From: Pleurodeles waltl
Lineage: Eukaryota > Chordata > Amphibia > Caudata > Salamandridae
Reading direction: 5' to 3'
Length of the DNA stretch: 64,000 nucleotides
NCBI RefSeq assembly: GCF_031143425.1
Contig: NC_090445.1
Span: forward strand, 1,575,952,049-1,576,016,048
The notes under the pieces: generated by a model
The model's database searches: none
Seen by the model: the letters and a program-made list of their open reading frames with translations, nothing else
Told to the model about the DNA's origin: nothing
Shown here: piece after piece, positions 44,114 to 54,889 of the stretch
Layout of the letters: every line of letters starts with the position of its first letter
How positions within the stretch are numbered: position 1 is the first letter of the stretch
Program-made: the position numbers and the translations under genes

Positions 44114-45240
44114 GTGACCCGCACCAGGGAGGTAGTGTGGGCGTCGGCCACTAAAGTGGTTAAGAACACCCAAGCTTTTGGCTGGTTTAATAAGGCCTGT
44201 AGACAGGTGAACAGGCAGCTAGATTCAGCAATGAGATCAACATTTCCAGAGTTAATAAAGGTGTCCCCAGAGGCCTATAAGGACGGCCAGCAAAAGGCAA
44301 AAAGGCATTTGGATGATCGCAGATGGCAGGATTTGCTTAATTCATGCACCACCAAAGTTTGTTGCAAGTTCTGGGCTCTTGTGGCCTGAAGAGGCCGCAG
44401 GATGACTCAACAATTAGCCAATAATGCATTCCCAGTTGCCTTATTCCAACAGTTTCAGTTTATATTCAGCTAGTCCATTGTATTCTGTCAACAGCTTAGA
44501 TCCAATAGAACACGATCCCCACTGAGATGCTCTTGTATTTGTTCTGAGCCATGTTGGAATTGTCCTTGATGCCATTACTTGTGAAGAAGCCCTTGGACCT
44601 GACGGTATCCTGGGTGACATTTTTCTTAGCGAGAGGCCAAAGTGGGCTGAAAATATATTAGCGCTTTCAACTGCAAACGTGAGGGACACACTGATCCTAA
44701 CCGCATGGAAGGAGGCTGAGGTTGTGTCTACAAACAAGAAGGGAGACAAAAGCTCACCGGTAAACTACAAGCCTGAAAGCTTAATAGACATTCATCAAAA
44801 AGTGTTCTGCCAGCTGGTTTTGAGCTCAATCAAAACAATATACTCTCCACGATGCAGGCTGGCTTTAGAAAGAGAACAAGCATCATAGATCAGATGTTTA
44901 GATTTCTGATGCTATGTTAAAAGATGGTAAATAGGTTGTGGCCACCTTTATGTGCCTTTGATGATCTGAAATCCACCTTCGGCCTAGTTCCTCGAAACAA
45001 GTTGTGGTTGACGTTAAAGGACATGGGCATGCCAATGTACATTTTAGCCATCCTTATTTGGTTACACAAGGATAACCATGCCCATATACGATGGGGAAAC
45101 CAGGGCCGGATTTTTACTATATTTAAACAATGTTGTGCAGTACCTGTCATCTTGCCAATATGACACCGCTATCATTGGTGGCTTGAGAACACCTATCCTA
45201 CTTTTCGCTGATGATACCCTGTTAGTCTTGATGTGATGAG
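44114..45240 (+). pseudogene. LINE-d reverse transcriptase region
   Basis: AFGWFNKACRQVNRQLDSAM with RRWQDLLNSC (44175-44345) is the linker; then EALGPDGILGDIF (44590), TAWKEAEVVSTNKKGDKSSP with SLIDIHQKVFCQLVLSSIK (44700-44830), FDDLKSTFGLVPRNKLWLTL (44955), MGMPMYILAILIWLHKDNH (45025) and the catalytic LFADDTLLVL (45198). These are RT blocks in order with several shifts; the FxxD block has lost its D. Confidence 0.7.
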
Positions 45241-47060
45241 TTTTGTATCTCACAAGGACTGATGGTAAATACCTCAAAAACAAAGTTCATGAATATCAAT
45301 CATACAAATCTTTTAAGGGGAAGATGTTCCTATGAGGCTCTGAAATAGAGAGTAAAGGCCTTTGATTATTTAGGCATTAGGCTAACATCCAAGCTCTCAT
45401 GGAAATCACACGTTGATAGAACAGCATTGAAATACAAGCAAATTGTGGGCATCAGTTTAAAAGAACACTGCACATCATTTACCGAACCAGTTACACCGGC
45501 ATTACAACTTTATGATGCCACAGGAGAAGGAGGAGCTCCTCATTGGGCAGAACTATGGGGTTTTCAAAACATAGTCCCTTTAATTAAGATGGAAAATACA
45601 TTCCAGAGGAACCTAGTAAACTTGCCAGTGAGTACTCCAATGCATCCTCTTAATCTTGCCATGGGGAGGCGATCTATAGCTGACAAAGCAATAGTCAGAC
45701 CAATCCTCTTTTCGAGGATATTGAGAAGTACACCTGAACTAGCTTCATATGCTAAAGCCCTCCATAGAGCTGGACATATTTCATAAAATTGAGTGGCTCA
45801 ATGGCCTTAAGAAGTAGCTGCATCTACTGGGGCTTTTTGATCTGTGGGACTCCTCTTTAGCCAGTTGTCTCATGTTGAGGGGGAACATCAAAGAAATATA
45901 TTGACACTGGGTCATCCAAAACGCAGCTAATAACACAACTAGGGGTCCATTGACCTTTGAATTTTCTGTGTATATGGTCCCTACCTAGATTTTATTGCAG
46001 ATCTGACTGACAGAAAACTGTACAATTCAGTTTAGGTTTAGAACCTTATCCCTCGGTACACTTAGAGCAAAATGGTCAGCCTCCATTGCATCATTTTCAA
46101 TCTGCCCAGTTTGTTTGCCTGTCCTGTATATGTAAATTTTCAGCGGTCTTGGTTAAGACCATTCTGTGCAAATATGGACACAATAAGGCATGGTGAATCC
46201 CTTAGGATCTTAAGGACAGATCCCAGTCCGCTCTTTGCCTGTGCAGTAGCCACATTTTTGAGGAACGCATGACTACTTAGGTGCAAAAGTTCTAGCATCA
46301 TTCTCTGATACTTAATGCATATGTAGCCATACTATGACTAATGAAAAGAGCCTGCTTTGCCTTTTAGTTCCAAACGTTTGTTCAATCAGGGTGATGAACA
46401 TCCCAAATGCACACAGAGGACCCTTCTGAGGTTTGGGAGTGTTGTAGGCACTGATCTATTTCCTTTCTGTCCCCTGGTTGATTGTCGAATACAGGCTGAG
46501 GCTAACCTTAGTTGGCACAGGAACACTTGGCCACCAGTGAATTCGTGCTATTGGCTGCCCCTTTTGATGCAAAAGGTAGACCTTACAGTAGCTGGCCTTT
46601 GCATTAGTTGCAAGGAAAGCACTTACATTTTCATGGTGTGTTAACATCGTTGCCTATTAGTGGCATAGCACACTATTTTACACACTTTAGATTTTGCATT
46701 TCATTTTACTGTCAGAATTATTCTGTACTAAAATGCGGTGCTGTCAGTGTGTGTTAACATCGCTGTCTAATTGTTGCTTATTAGTGGCTTTAGCATACTA
46801 CATTATGCACTTCAGATTTTGCACTTTGTCTAATTGTCAGCCTTGCTCTGTAACATACATGTTGTGGTGCTGAATTGGGATATTAGAACAATGATCTGCC
46901 CTGCCACTTGAATTCGAAAGGTTTGCTTATTTTATGTTTAACCTGAGTTTTCATACATTTTATTGTATTTATTGTATTTTAACTTTGGTAATTCATTTTT
47001 CTATGTTTTAACTGTTTTGTGAAAATTAGTTGGATTATATTGCCGAAAGAAAGTTAAGAA
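45241..47060 (+). pseudogene. LINE-d post-RT region and 3' UTR
   Basis: FDYLGIRLTSKLSWKSHVDR (45361) continues the RT thumb; the 119-codon frame 45427-45786 reads APHWAELWGFQNIVPLIKME and LVNLPVSTPMHPLNLAMGRR, wording typical of the C-terminal part of this LINE group. After 45790 only scraps of coding remain, then an AT-rich 3' UTR. Confidence 0.55.
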
Positions 47061-47232
47061 TGGAATAGCATCACCAAGGCATCGGCGTAAACCAAATGTG
47101 TCTCTAACTGTGTTCCCAGTTTTGGGTTAAGGAACTGGAACAAATAAGATGTAAATAAAGAAAATGATAGGGGTTCAGGATTCAGCCTAGTTTTAATCCG
47201 TTCTCAGTGGAGAATTTTGTTGACAAAACATT
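47061..47232 (-). mobile_element. Minus-strand LINE RT, downstream half (split by Ngaro B)
   Basis: The minus strand reads NVLSTKFSTENGLKLG then, after a stop, ILNP (47230-47170) and, in another phase, VYADALVML (47095), i.e. the block preceding YADD and a YADD motif changed to YADA. It continues in frame with the minus-strand piece at 53846 once Ngaro B is removed. Confidence 0.6.
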
Positions 47233-47560
47233 GGGACATAAACACTCAACACCCTTCTCCATAGTGTAAAAGGCCATTTATTAGGACAGGCTTGCTTTCA
47301 TAATATAAACATTAACATAACCATAACTTGATTGAACACTTCAAACTTTTCACTTTGAACTCCCTTGTCTTCCAATCTCACTTCATTCCCCACTTCTCTG
47401 TGCACCTAGCATCCCCTTCCATTCGGATGTGCATCACCCTTTGCATTCGTCCCCTGCCTGAAAACAAGCATCCCACTCTGTCATCCTTCACCTGCTTCTT
47501 TTTCTCTGGTGGAAGGGTGGACAGGCCTGCATCTGACCCTTCACCCTCCCCATCTACTGC
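47233..47560 (-). repeat. Ngaro B terminal repeat B2
   Basis: Starts GGGACATAAACACTCAACAC on the plus strand and matches 47873-48195 closely (for example CTTCTCCATAGTGTAAAAGG in both). Confidence 0.85.
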
Positions 47561-47685
47561 CTGCACTAACAAGCTGCCCTAACCCTGGAATACCAAACAA
47601 AACCCTACCCCTCCCCCGAACCCCAGTTCCTCCTTATTCTCACGCACTCACCCCTTGCTTTCTTCCTGCAGGGTGGGTGGGCGGC

Positions 47686-47871
47686 CAAACCAATTATCAG
47701 CGCAACAAGCTGCAAAGAGGCCGATCCCCGACCCTGCCCCTTACTTTATACCTTACACTAACTCCCTCCTCTTCCTCCCCCCAGCCTATCCTGCCTCAGG
47801 CCGTCTCTTCCCAGCCCGAAGCTTCCCGTGGAGAGACTGGACCGTGTCCATCTCTCCACGGGTCCCTCCAT
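47686..47871 (-). repeat. Ngaro B internal repeat A2
   Basis: Matches 53659-53845: shared words include CCTTACACTAACTCCCTCC and CCATCTCTCCACGGG. It is continuous with B1 on one side. Confidence 0.85.
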
Positions 47872-47872
47872 C

Positions 47873-48195
47873 GGGACATAAACACTCGACACCCTTCTCC
47901 ATAGTGTAAAAGGCCATTTATTAGGACAGGTTTGCTATCATAACATAAATATTAACATAACCATAACTTGATTGAACACTTCAAACGTTTCACTTTGAAT
48001 TCCCCCGTCTTCCAATCTCACTTCTTTCCCCACTTCTCCGTTCACCCAGGATCCCCTTCCATTCTGGCATGCATCACCCTTTGCATTTCTCCCCTGCCTG
48101 AAAACAAGCATCCCACTCTGTCATCCTTCACCTGCTTCTTTTCCCCCGGTGGTAGGGTGGCCAGGCCCGCATCTGACCCTCCACATCTACTGCCA
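47873..48195 (-). repeat. Ngaro B internal repeat B1
   Basis: Second copy of the B repeat, GGGACATAAACACTCGACAC. It lies downstream of the hydrolase ORF. Confidence 0.85.
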
Positions 48196-48265
48196 TCTAG
48201 CATAAACCTTCTAGGTGTTTTCCTGCCCCACCAGCGATCCCACTGCAACACAAAATCAAACAGGC

Positions 48266-48880
48266 TCACTCCTCCATAGCTTCTCCCTCCACAAGGTAGT
48301 CAGCATAAAAATGCAATTCCATCATGTAATGCGCATTCCCCTTGTTCGACAAATGCACCCCATCATCTCTAAAATGTCCCTGTTCACTCTCTTTAATCCC
48401 TTCGTGTGTCAGCACTTTGATGTCCTGCATCCCACTGAACACTTGCATAGCTCGATTGAGTTTTCTCCTGGCCCGCTCAATGGCCTCATACTTCAAAGCT
48501 CCTCTCCACTTCTTTCTGGGCACAAACTCAGTCCATACAAAACAAGTCCCATGCATATTGATCTTCAGTAGTGTCAGATCCCTCTGCATGTGTTGCAGTA
48601 GGGTGAGCCCTGATAATCGAACCAAGCCATTTTCCCCTGGGTGCAATACTAGAACATCCGGACAACCCCATGTCGGCAACATTGCAGTTATAAAAGGAAG
48701 CAAATTGCCCCACCTCATGTCTCTTTTTCCTCACCACAACACCTCATGCCTGCTACTCGGCAGTCCCAAGGATCGTCCATACACTTGCTTATCAGCATAT
48801 TTTGCAGCCCCATGAATAAATGAGTGTCCAACCAGCCATGTCACTGCTTTTGCCGTGCACACAACATAGAAAAATAAACA
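48266..48880 (-). pseudogene. Ngaro B SGNH-hydrolase-like ORF
   Basis: Minus strand: VTWLVGHSFIHGAAKYADKQ (48845; GxS nucleophile block), then after a shift CPDVLVLHPGENGLVRLSGL (48660; GxND block with the Asp changed to Gly), then a long open frame to RDDGVHLSNKGNAHYMMELH (48360; DxxH block intact) and a stop at 48266. About 205 codons in all, a usual size for this ORF. It lies last in the element, next to the B1 repeat. Confidence 0.7.
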
Positions 48881-48946
48881 AATATCAATGTATGACAAAG
48901 ACCCCCTCCTCTTCTCCCCGTTCCGCAATATTGTCTGTTCCCCGCA

Positions 48947-49700
48947 CTATACCCCCTCCCAAGCCCTGACATATCTCTCGCAACACTTTGACCTCCATCT
49001 GTCAATGCGCCGGATTTGTTCCCAATCCCAGCCTAAACGAGCCACCTCAGTGGCAGCACCAATCCGGAACGAATGGGTGCCAAAGTTACCCGGCTGCCTT
49101 CTAACCCTCCTCAAAGCCATTCTCATCACAGCCAACAACTGGAAAGCCGTAAGCTTCCTCCGATTCATGTGACAAAAAAACATCCTGTGCTTGCTCAGAA
49201 ACGTGCATCTGAAAAGAGTCCCATTCCTGCACCGGACCTGCATTTCCCTCCCCCCTTTATCCAACACTGGTGTCATCCTCCCCAACTGGTCCGTCTTCGA
49301 GCGTCTCAACCAAATGCCCAAACGTGCTCCCTCGTAGCACATCCTCCTTCCGAATCCCACCATCATTACCCACCCCCAGCAACTCAGGCACTCTGAATGC
49401 CCGAAGAACATCCATATCATACACATCTGAAAAAGTGCTACCTCATATGCATCCACACAACAAACAAGCAACACATGTTAACAGTTGAACCAATAACTTG
49501 AACGTAATAGCCTCATGCACCATACTTCCCGACCCTGATTGCGCTTTGCCCCACCCTTTCAAAATTTTCAGCAAAATGTCATCCTTTGCCGGGTCCCTGC
49601 CAAAAAACAACTTCCCATAGAAAGACACACCTGCCAGCTTACCCCCAATTGTAGCTGGCGACAAACCCTTGTGAATCAGAAACAGTCTCAATTTGTCTCA
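48947..49700 (-). pseudogene. Ngaro B tyrosine recombinase
   Basis: The N-terminal part in frame 49691-49443: RLFLIHKGLSPATIGGKLAG, with FFGRDPAKDDILLKILKGWG. The catalytic part in frame 49474-48947: LGIWLRRSKTDQLGRM (49310), FFCHMNRRKLTAFQLL, then NFGTHSFRIGAATEVARLGW (49090; HxxR box) and DRWRSKCCERYVR (49000; Tyr nucleophile). The upstream catalytic Arg region is replaced by an altered frame. One shift near 49450 divides it. Confidence 0.75.
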
Positions 49701-49788
49701 AAATCCTGAAATTCCAACCATGCTGGATTCATCCAGAGACATCTCCACCAGTTTCATGACCATCACTCCCCCCACTCCCAAATGTCTG

Positions 49789-50480
49789 CTAGAAGCGTAG
49801 TCTTGTGCTCCTCTGCGCCCAATGCCAATGCGTGGAAACGCTGCCACTGTTAACGAGACAGGGAATCTGCAATAGAAATGTTGACCAAGGAATGTGTGCA
49901 GCTTTAAATATGATGTTCAAAGATAAGCAGCGCAGCATGAATCTACATAAAATGTGCAACACCCTAAGATCCTTTGCCCTCTGTCTGTTCACCAACTCAA
50001 CCACTGTCAAATTGTCCAGGTGAAACATTACCGTCCTGTTTGCCAGCTCTTCACCCTACACCACCAAAGCCAGCAACAGTGGGAAGAATTCCAAAAACGC
50101 AATGCTACTGCCCTGGTTTTACCAGTGTGCTGGCCAAGGTTCCGCGCACCACCGTTCATCCCAAAAAAGGCCAAAACCAGAAGCCCCTGCCGCTTCATAA
50201 AAGATTTGCACCTGCCATACTGTGTCCTCTTCCCAAAAAGTCAGAGAAACCCCGTTAAACTGCGTCAGAAAAAGCTTCTATACTTTGATGTCTTCCCTCA
50301 AACCTACCGTCAGCCAAATCCTGTGGTGAGGAAGGGATGCACCAGACATCGCCAGCCCCATGGATCTACAAAATGTCCTTTCTCCCCGTACCACCGACAT
50401 GCAAAATTCAGATAGCACAGAATTGCAAAATTTCAGCAACCTTATCCGCCGGCAAAGGTGCCATGAATGCCACTGTGTCC
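49789..50480 (-). pseudogene. Ngaro B RNase H-like domain
   Basis: The minus strand reads FLEFFPLLLALVV then GEELANR and VMFHLDNLTVVELVNRQRAK (50090-49960), then FKAAHIPWS (49900). The E of LEFF and the D of HLDN match the acidic residues of DIRS/Ngaro RNase H. Frames shift twice. Confidence 0.6.
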
Positions 50481-50489
50481 AGCTCAATG

Positions 50490-51300
50490 CCTAAAAATGA
50501 CAACACACAACTAGGTCCTTCTGTCTTTTCCAGTGCCAGAGGCACCCCAAACTACTGCACCAAGTTCTCGAAACATCGCAATGCTTTACCACACGTTCCC
50601 GAATGTGGCGCCCCCACAAAAAGAAAATCATCCAAATAGTGTGACACCGTCTGATGCCCACTCAGTTGTGCAAATTCCCACTGCAAGAAAGTACTGAAGG
50701 TTTCAAACAATGCGCAAGAAATTGCGCACCCTATAGGAAGCACCCTGTCCACGTAAATCGCCCCTCACAGCTGCATCCCCAGCAATGGGTGGATGGGAAG
50801 CAGCCAGAAAGCTGCCTTGATGTCACACTTGGCCAACTCTGCACCTTTACTGCATTCCCCTGTGAGCCGTAGAGCGTCATCTACCGAGGCATATACCACC
50901 CTGGTATCTTCAGGTGAAATAAAATCATTGACTGATGTCCCTTCCGGCCATGACAAATGGTGTTTCAAACGAAACTCACCCTTTGCCTTCTTGGGGACCA
51001 CACCCAAAGGTGAGACCATAAGATCCTCCATGGGCCACCCGTAAAAGGGGCCCGCAATTCTGACCTCTGCCACCTCCTTGTCCAGTTTTGTGGCTACCAC
51101 GTGAGGCATGGCCAACGCTGACTGCACATTCTCCGCCCATCTCATTACTCGTGGCCCCTGGTACCCTACTCGAAAACCCCTGCCTAAAACCTCATTCCAA
51201 TCTGAGCGCCATGTCCGCATCTGGGTACATGTGCAACCAGGGCAGTAACCTATCCAATTTAATTGGAGTAGGCACCTTTCGGCCCAGGAGTGCCCTGGCC
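50490..51300 (-). pseudogene. Ngaro B reverse transcriptase
   Basis: Minus-strand frame 51391-50765 contains IAGPFYGWPMEDLMVSPLGV, VPKKAKGEFRLKHHLSWPEG, YASVDDALRLTGE, and AKCDIKAAFWLLPIHPLL (first catalytic Asp). After a short shift, frame 50752-50552 contains LPIGCAISCALFETFSTFLQ and SHYLDDFLFVGA (catalytic YLDD). LSFLGIELDT follows near 50500. The order and spacing are those of DIRS-type RT. Only one or two shifts disable it. Confidence 0.8.
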
Positions 51301-51339
51301 TCCTCTGCCCCTGGAAGATCTCCACTGCTCCGCTGGACT

Positions 51340-51740
51340 GGCCAATGAAAAACATTGAGTGACTGGATGTTTCCCCCCACATTTTGAACATTCATGCTTG
51401 AATTTGCAAGGGTGCCTAGATCAAAACCCTTTGTTGAAAATCCAACACGCTCCGGAGTTAGGTAATGGTGCTCTTGGTACCTGACTCGCCCCGACCGGGA
51501 CGGGACGCTGCTGAAAGGGCCAATAGGCCACAGGAAGACCACTAGCTATATGAGTGGATGCAGCAGACTGCAAAGAAGCCATCCACTGGATCCATAGCTC
51601 CGATTCCACATCCCCCCAACGTTTTGTCAAGGTTAATGCTCACTCTAGCCCGAAACTGATCATCATAGCTCAGCCATGCAAAACCACAAAAATGCATTTG
51701 GGCTTTGCGAATAATATCCCTGTATTTAAACATGGCAATG
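51340..51740 (-). pseudogene. Ngaro B gag-like C-terminal part with CCHC zinc knuckle
   Basis: FAWLSYDDQFRARVSIN (51680-51630) has the W-x-x-YD-x-x-FR motif also present in element A. At 51412-51352 the minus strand gives CKFKHECSKCGGKHPVTQC, an intact C-x5-C-x2-C-x4-H-x4-C knuckle. These bind nucleic acid in DIRS/Ngaro gag proteins. Confidence 0.65.
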
Positions 51741-53381
51741 GCTCTGTCCGCTTATTTTTTGAAGTATATACTAGCATATATCAGGAATACCAAGGTCCAA
51801 TTATCCATGGTGATAGGCTCCCTAGGCCTACACACCGGTTCCTACTCTTCCTATTTTGAGCCTTCCTTAGCATGAATGTCTCTATGAAATAGGGTAAATA
51901 CATCCACATACTCATGCTTTCATATCTGGGCCTTTGTCTTCTCTGCCACGTGGGACCCCAGCGGCATCGCTAAACCTATGTAGGGTAGCCGTTTCTTATG
52001 GCTATCCCCATCTTTAGTATCACTTTCTTTGTCCACGGTCACCACCACATCCCCTTTTTCACCCTGTGGTGTCGCGACCTTCTCAGCCTCCTGCCCCTTC
52101 ACACTCACCGATACCGCACTGGTATCCAATGCCCCATGTACTGACTCATCCCCCACTCCAATAGACTTCTATTAGGCCACACCAGCCTTGCCCCTCCACT
52201 CACCCCAGGGAAACCACCAATCACCCTTACCTTGTACTCCGTGAACCCGAGTACTCTCATCCAACAAGGCCGTGGGCCCGCCATCTCCCATGTGCGACAC
52301 CTCCTGCACTCCAGCACAATTCTTTGATGTATGCAAAACAGGAAAAGAAGAGGGGGTTGCGCCGCTCCTGCGCCCCGCTCCCCTCCCTTGCTCCCCGCTC
52401 ACCTCCTTGTCACGTATCTCCCCGTCTTCCCATTCATCCAAACCCTCGTCATAATCCAACTCAACCACGTCTTGTTCGTCCATACCCCAGTCATCATTGT
52501 AACCCTCTGCATCCACCGCATCACGTACGTCAACCATCCCATGGCCCCTACGGCGTTTGCCATCTGCTCCTTTCGTGCGTTCCCACGGCGTAGAGAATGC
52601 CGCCGAAAACCACTCTATTGCTTCAGGCCAATCTCCTGAGGCCGTAATGTGTCCCAATGGCTTCGCCACCTTTCAGCCAACCTCTGCTGCTGGCATTGAC
52701 TCTCCACGCCGCACATGGCCATGTGTGCTTGTCGCGCTGCTGACACCACAGGCAGCATCAGCCTCCTGATCCCTACCTTATTCCTCATCAGGGACCCACA
52801 CACAATTGCCGTGCCCCAAACTATGCCCCCTAGGTACCTCACTCGGCCCCCTGGATTTTCTCTTGGCTTGCCTGGCTCGAACCTCTGCCTCACCCCTTCC
52901 GTTACATAGGCGCTTCCACTGCTCCTCTGTCTCTGCCACTAATTTCCTCTGCTCCTGTATCCTAGCCTCAATGTCCACTGCTGACCAGTAAGTGGTGGGA
53001 TGTTGCTGCCAAACCTCCCCTCCTGTACCCACTCCACTTGGCTCCCCCAACTCCAATGTGGACACCAAACCTGTCACCCCCGCCCTGCTCTCATTAACCC
53101 CCGCCTGGGCGCTGCTCTCTGTCACCTGGGATTTCTTAACTCTGGCCTTTCCTTTGCCCCATGCCCCCTGCCAAACCTTTCCTGCCAGCCCTTCCAGACT
53201 GGCTGCCCACAGACAAATCCAGGGGCATCTCCATGCCCTCATGCCCAATAGGCCTCACCTTTCCACTGGTGTCATCTAAACCTGCAATCAGGCCCTGGGC
53301 ACTGGGCCCTGGCACATTGTCAGCTGCCTCAATAGTCTGCCCCTCCCCCTCCGGTATTTCCTGCCCTTCAGGCTCCCCCAT
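51741..53381 (-). pseudogene. Ngaro B gag-like N-terminal part
   Basis: Four minus-strand frames in sequence (53381-53136, 53248-52778, 52669-52172, 52156-51920), rich in Gly, Glu, Asp and Arg, with an acidic patch DDWGMDEQDVVELDYDEGLD (52500-52440) and a Glu/Gln/Arg helix IEARIQEQRKLVAETEEQWK (52970-52910). No known domain. Position between the A1 repeat and the zinc knuckle gives the gag assignment. Confidence 0.5.
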
Positions 53382-53658
53382 TGCCCCACTTTCACTTTTG
53401 GACCCTGAGGGACGGACTTACAATGTCCTCGGCCCCCCTTTACTTTCTTATTCACTTTCTAAATTGGCGTGCTGCAGGCGGCAACCGCCGCTGCCACACC
53501 ATGAGTAGCATACCTACCCAGACCTGGTCTAACACACCAGGCTTGAGCAAATCACTGCAGCTGGCTTCACCCGACATGCGAAGCGTGGCCCACACAGCCG
53601 CGGCGTCATGCGCCGTGTCCATTTCACACTTAATTACACCTACCCCGGGGGATCGGCT

Positions 53659-53845
53659 CCAAACCTATCAGTAGCGCGACAAGCTGCGAAGAGATCGATC
53701 CCCAACCCTGCCCCTTCCTTCATACCTTACACTAACTCCCTCCCCTTCCTCCCCCCAGCCTATCCAGCCTCAGGCAGTCTCTTTCCAGCACAAAGCTTCC
53801 AGCGGGGAGACTGGACTGCTTCCATCTCTCCACGGGGCCCTCCAT
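53659..53845 (-). repeat. Ngaro B terminal repeat A1
   Basis: First copy of the A repeat, at the 5' end of the element on the minus strand; it matches A2 at 47686-47871. Confidence 0.85.
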
Positions 53846-54330
53846 TATCAGAGGAGAGTCTTGTAGCCATGTATCTCTGTGCAATTCGACTAGAAAGTGC
53901 AATAATGATAACTTAATCCCCCAATTTCTGAGCTTCAGTGACAGTCTTTGGCAGTCTACCTTATCAAAAACTGTAGAATACTCCACACAGCAAGTATAGA
54001 GAGCTGTTTTATTTTTTAGCTTTTTTTTGCAAGAAGTAATAACCCCAAAATATTATCAACAGTGGAGCCGCCCAGGGAAATCCAGTTTGTGTTAATGGTA
54101 TTAAACACTGATTCAGCAAAAAGCTTGCCCTCAAAGTCAAGCAGGGTTATTAGATGATAATTTGTTAGATCTCGTCAGGGGCTCCTTTCTAGTGTGGTGA
54201 GAACAACTGCAACTTTCCATGATGTAGGAACCATCAAGGTAGAGGTTATATTTAAAGAAATTGATGGTCCGATAATGATCTCCAAAACGGGACATCGAAA
54301 ACTGGTCAGCTGCTCATCTGACTAGCTGCA
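53846..54330 (-). mobile_element. Minus-strand LINE RT, upstream half (split by Ngaro B)
   Basis: Minus strand reads PTSWKVAVVLTTLE (54230), then DLTNYHLITLLDFEGKLFAE with SVFNTINTNWISLGG (54170-54050), then FDKVDCQRLSLKLRNWGIKL (53965) and VELHRDTWLQ (53890). These are RT blocks from the W-K entry to the FD block. It continues, in phase, at 47230 on the other side of the Ngaro insertion. Confidence 0.65.
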
Positions 54331-54889
54331 CGTGTTCATTCCGATGATATAAATGTCCACATCAGTCAGCTCAATAAACAATTTATAAGCATATTTCTGA
54401 GCTGACAGTGTTTGCATGTGTATATTTAACTGATGTTAAAGACTGGCAAACGTTTTCTACAGCCAATGGCATCTCTAGATGTGGTTCTTATGCGGTGTAA
54501 ACAAGGAAGATTGTGGTAATGTATTGATATATATATAAACAAATTGCAGAGCGAGACCGCAAAATTGGCTTAACGAAATTAAACCAAATATGGAAGAAAG
54601 CTAGATCTTTTGTCCAGAACGTTATTTGGTGTGAATCTGTTCAGTAGTTTTGAGAAATTAAGGGTCAAAATGTATGTGTATATCATGCTGTGGAGGATCC
54701 GCGGACCTGACTGTTCTAAAGAAAAGATCTGATTGGCTGCTCCCACATTAGCAAAGATGTAGCAGCAGTACTCAGGGACACGGTCCCCTGTCCTAAAATT
54801 AGAATAAAATACAAATATGGGAACAGGGCAAAATAACCCTGGCTCCCTAGGCCTGTTGGGGCGTCCCAGAGCAATTTTTGTTTGCCCAA
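54331..54889. other. Spacer, no feature
   Basis: AT-rich; contains ATATATATA at 54527-54535. No gene seen. Confidence 0.3.

Larger units (their letters stand above)
43600..47060 (+). mobile_element. LINE-d, APE-type non-LTR retrotransposon, internally deleted
   Basis: ORF1 remnants at 43610-43980, then directly the linker and RT (44114-45240), the post-RT region (45360-45790) and a long 3' part to about 47060. The endonuclease domain is missing. The RT is related to LINE-c. The 3' end is judged from the end of similarity to a LINE tail (ATTATATTGCCGAAAGAAAG) next to a minus-strand LINE piece. Confidence 0.6.
47233..53845 (-). mobile_element. Ngaro-type retrotransposon B with complete split direct repeats
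   Basis: 6.6 kb on the minus strand: A1 repeat (53845-53659), gag, RT/RNase H, tyrosine recombinase, SGNH hydrolase, B1 repeat (48195-47873), A2 (47871-47686) and B2 (47560-47233). This A1-ORFs-B1-A2-B2 plan is the defining structure of Ngaro elements. It sits inside a minus-strand LINE RT, and no target duplication is seen, as expected for recombinase-mediated insertion. ORFs carry shifts but motifs are well kept. Confidence 0.85.
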
